From Pseudomonas neustonica (GTDB lineage: Bacteria; Pseudomonadota; Gammaproteobacteria; Pseudomonadales; Pseudomonadaceae): a stretch of DNA of 64,000 nucleotides. The translations under genes and the position numbers were made by a program. Within the stretch, counting starts at the first letter, position 1, and each line of letters starts with the position of its first letter. Below the pieces are notes generated by a model, which did not search any database, was not told the DNA's origin, and saw nothing but the letters and a program-made list of their open reading frames with translations. Below are positions 61,482-64,000 of this stretch, piece after piece. The DNA is taken from the NCBI RefSeq assembly GCF_003797945.1, contig NZ_RKKU01000001.1, positions 372,001-436,000 of the forward strand, given 5' to 3'.

Positions 61482-61945
61482 TGCATCCGTTGCGAAGAAA
61501 ACGCCTGATTTTGATTTTGCTGGTGATCATTGGTGTGGGAGCGGCTGTCGCGTTGGCGCTGTCGGCCCTGCAGCAGAACATCAATCTGTTTTATACGCCC
61601 AGTCAGATTGTGGCTGGCGAGGTGCCCGGTGACGCCCGTATTCGCGCCGGCGGTATGGTTGTCGAGGGGAGTTTGACACGCGCCAAAGATAGTCTGGATG
61701 TGCACTTTGATGTTACCGATGGCACGCACGTCGTAACTATCGCTTACAGCGGTATTCTGCCTGACCTGTTCCGTGAGGGGCAGGGGATAGTGGCGCTGGG
61801 TCGGCTGGATGCCGAGGGCGTATTGCAGGCTGACGAGGTGTTGGCCAAGCACGATGAAGAGTATATGCCGCCTGAAGTGGCCAAAGCCATGAATGACGCC
61901 AAGGCCAAGAAGGCTGCCGATGGCGCCCCGGCCAGCAATTACTGA
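61481..61945 (+). CDS. ccmE: Haem chaperone CcmE
   Basis: A 154-residue protein with an N-terminal membrane anchor (about 10-28) and an OB-fold. The haem-binding His lies in [11 protein letters not shown] near residue 127. It carries haem covalently to CcmF. Confidence 0.96.
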   Translation: MHPLRRKRLILILLVIIGVGAAVALALSALQQNINLFYTPSQIVAGEVPGDARIRAGGMVVEGSLTRAKDSLDVHFDVTDGTHVVTIAYSGILPDLFREGQGIVALGRLDAEGVLQADEVLAKHDEEYMPPEVAKAMNDAKAKKAADGAPASNY

Positions 61946-61957
61946 GGTGGAGATCGT

Positions 61958-63925
61958 ATGATTCCCGAGCTTGGGCAAGTTGCCCTGATTATTGCCCTAT
62001 GTCTGGCGCTGCTGCAGGCAACGGTCCCGCTGTATGGCGCCTGGCGGGGTGACTCGCTGGCCATGAGCTTTGCGCAACCAGCGGCCATGGCCCAGTGCCT
62101 GTTTGTATTCTTCGCCTTTCTGTGTCTGGTGCAGGCGTTTGTCAGCAACGACTTCAGCGTGACCTATGTAGCACTCAACTCCAACTCTGCACTGCCCTGG
62201 TACTACCGGGTTAGCGCGGTATGGGGCGGCCATGAAGGCTCCTTGCTGTTGTGGGCACTGATTCTTTCTGCCTGGACCTTTGCGGTGGCGATCTTCTCGC
62301 GCGATTTGCCCGAAGATATGTTGAGCCGCGTGCTGTCTATCATGGGCATGATCAGTGTTGGCTTTTTGCTCTTCATGTTGATGACCTCCAACCCCTTTGA
62401 TCGTCAGCTGCCGTTTCATCCAGCAGATGGTAATGACCTCAACCCGCTGTTGCAGGATTTTGGACTCATCGTGCACCCGCCGATGCTCTACATGGGGTAT
62501 GTGGGCTTTTCGGTTGCCTTTGCCTTTGCTATTGCTGCGCTACTCGGCGGTCGTCTGGATGCCGCCTGGGCGCGCTGGTCACGGCCATGGACCATCGTCG
62601 CCTGGGCGTTTCTGAGTCTGGGTATCGTGCTCGGCTCCTGGTGGGCTTATTACGAGCTTGGCTGGGGTGGCTGGTGGTTCTGGGACCCGGTAGAAAATGC
62701 CTCTTTCATGCCGTGGCTGGTGGGTACTGCACTGATCCATTCGCTGGCAGTGACCGAGAAGCGTGGTGTGTTCAAGAGCTGGACGGTGCTGCTGGCCATT
62801 GCCGCTTTCTCGCTGAGTCTGCTGGGTACCTTCCTGGTGCGGTCCGGCGTGCTCACCTCGGTGCATGCGTTTGCGACCGATCCTGAGCGCGGTGTGTTCA
62901 TTCTTGGCTTCCTGCTGGTTGTGGTGGGCGGTTCACTGTTGCTCTACGCCCTGCGTGCTCCGGTGGTTAAAAGCCAGATTGGCTTCGCCTGGAACTCGCG
63001 TGAGGCACTCTTGCTGGTCAATAACCTGGTGCTGGTGGTTGCGGCGCTGATGGTGCTGCTGGGTACGCTTTATCCGCTGATCATGTCGGCCTTTGGCAGT
63101 CTGGTATCGGTGGGTCCGCCTTACTTCAATGGCATGTTCCTGCCGCTGATGGCGATTCTGATGTTAGCCATGGGCGCGGGTATTCTCAGCCGCTGGAAAG
63201 AAACGCCGTTGAGTTGGCTAACCGGCCAGTTGAAGTGGGTGCTGTTACTGGCAGCAGTCGGCGCCGTCGGCATCGCGCTATGGATTGGTGATCATCTGTT
63301 CGCCGTTGGCAGCATGCTGCTGCTGGTGCTCTGGGTAACTGGCGCGAGTGTGCGCGACATCCTGCACAAGACGCGCAACAAGGGTTTGCGCAAGGGCTTG
63401 CGTGCGCTACCGCGCAGTTACTGGGGCATGACGCTGGCGCACCTGGGTATCGCTGTGTGTGCGGTCGGGGTGATCGGTGCCAGCCTGTTCGATAATCAGC
63501 GTGACCTGCGTATGGCGCCGGGCGACAGCCTTGAGCTGGGCGGTTATGAGTTTGTCTTTGAGGGTGTGCAGCACCGTGAGGGCTCCAACTGGGTGTCTGA
63601 TCAGGGGCGGGTGCGGGTGATGCAAGGCGACAGTCAGGTCACCATGCTGTATCCGGAGAAGCGCTTGTACAAAGTAAAAAATCAGGTGATGACCGAAGCG
63701 GGTATCGACGCCGGTTTCACCCGTGATCTGTTTGTTGCCATGGGCGAGCCGCTGGAAGGCGATGCCTGGGCCATCCGCGTGCACATCAAGCCGTTTGTGC
63801 GCTGGGTGTGGCTGGGCGGCTTGCTGATGATGGCGGGCGGCTTGCTGTCGGCCAGCGACAAGCGCTACCGCCTGAAAGTGCGGCAGCGCAAGTCAGCGCC
63901 GCTCAATGCCGAGGAGGCTGTCTGA
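61958..63925 (+). CDS. ccmF: Cytochrome c haem lyase subunit CcmF
   Basis: A 655-residue multi-spanning protein. It carries the WWD motif WGGWWFWDPVENASFMPW near residue 240 and further conserved His residues. It joins haem to apocytochrome c thiols. The gene overlaps ccmG by one base. Confidence 0.96.
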   Translation: MIPELGQVALIIALCLALLQATVPLYGAWRGDSLAMSFAQPAAMAQCLFVFFAFLCLVQAFVSNDFSVTYVALNSNSALPWYYRVSAVWGGHEGSLLLWALILSAWTFAVAIFSRDLPEDMLSRVLSIMGMISVGFLLFMLMTSNPFDRQLPFHPADGNDLNPLLQDFGLIVHPPMLYMGYVGFSVAFAFAIAALLGGRLDAAWARWSRPWTIVAWAFLSLGIVLGSWWAYYELGWGGWWFWDPVENASFMPWLVGTALIHSLAVTEKRGVFKSWTVLLAIAAFSLSLLGTFLVRSGVLTSVHAFATDPERGVFILGFLLVVVGGSLLLYALRAPVVKSQIGFAWNSREALLLVNNLVLVVAALMVLLGTLYPLIMSAFGSLVSVGPPYFNGMFLPLMAILMLAMGAGILSRWKETPLSWLTGQLKWVLLLAAVGAVGIALWIGDHLFAVGSMLLLVLWVTGASVRDILHKTRNKGLRKGLRALPRSYWGMTLAHLGIAVCAVGVIGASLFDNQRDLRMAPGDSLELGGYEFVFEGVQHREGSNWVSDQGRVRVMQGDSQVTMLYPEKRLYKVKNQVMTEAGIDAGFTRDLFVAMGEPLEGDAWAIRVHIKPFVRWVWLGGLLMMAGGLLSASDKRYRLKVRQRKSAPLNAEEAV

Positions 63926-64000
63926 TGCGCCGGCTATTACTGATTGTTCCCTTTCTGCTGTTTCTGGTGCTGGCTGGGTTCTTTTTGCGCGACCTGCTGA
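63925..64000 (+). CDS. ccmG: Thioredoxin-like CcmG/DsbE (5' end only)
   Basis: Only the start is in the window. ATG 63925, in the TGATG overlap with ccmF and behind GAGGAGG, begins MRRLLLIVPFLLFLVLAGFF, the N-terminal membrane anchor typical of CcmG. Identity rests on this and on the conserved ccmABCDEFG order. It should reduce apocytochrome c thiols before haem attachment. Confidence 0.8.
   Translation, partial: MRRLLLIVPFLLFLVLAGFFLRDLL

Overview
The window is a gammaproteobacterial chromosome segment, most like Pseudomonadaceae and possibly a marine Halopseudomonas-type species. This is inferred from the flhA-flhF-fleN-fliA-cheYZAB-motCD-parC-parP-cheW gene order running towards ccmABCDEFG, from FleN/FleQ-type flagellar control, and from the general codon style. 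It divides into two parts.

Positions 1 to about 32,920 are the right-hand part of a lambda-like (siphovirus-type) prophage whose left end lies outside the window. From left to right it holds: a leftward two-gene accessory operon (DUF6978-like and DUF1828/DUF1829); a cI-type repressor with three operator-like sites and a divergent Cro-like gene; an antirepressor; replication genes (a DnaT/O-like initiator carrying an iteron cluster inside its coding region, then a P-like loader); small early genes, including a second tyrosine recombinase and a DUF1064 nuclease; two tandem terminators; a holin; a lambda-type cos site; terminase (Nu1/GpA), gpW, portal, a protease-capsid fusion and head-tail connectors; the tail tube; two accessory 'moron' genes, the first with its ribosome binding site in a hairpin and the second followed by a terminator; tail chaperones G and GT joined by a -1 frameshift at TTTTTTC; tape measure, hub and fibre genes; endolysin and nested Rz/Rz1; and a P4-type integrase beside tRNA-Gly(CCC), the probable attachment gene.

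Positions 33,000 to 64,000 are chromosomal. First come a luciferase-like oxidoreductase and a tight four-gene operon (cupredoxin-like protein, EAL c-di-GMP phosphodiesterase, DUF3034 outer-membrane protein, truncated-haemoglobin lipoprotein). This operon converges on a leftward Sel1 lipoprotein plus GGDEF/EAL pair. A flagellar and chemotaxis block follows: flhA behind a good sigma-54 promoter, flhF, fleN, fliA, cheY, cheZ, cheA, cheB, motC, motD, parC, parP, cheW and a DUF2802 gene. A leftward FliK-like/FhlB pair comes next, and then the cytochrome c maturation operon ccmABCDEF with the first 25 codons of ccmG.

The most interesting items for follow-up are: the DUF6978-like/DUF1828 operon in the prophage immunity region; the moron with a sequestered ribosome binding site; the in-gene replication iterons; the lambda-like cos site; the periodic integrase arm sites; the cupredoxin/EAL/DUF3034/haemoglobin envelope operon; and four acidic repeats in the CheA linker that resemble the CheZ tail. 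All calls rest on reading the sequence and remembered family features; no database search was run.
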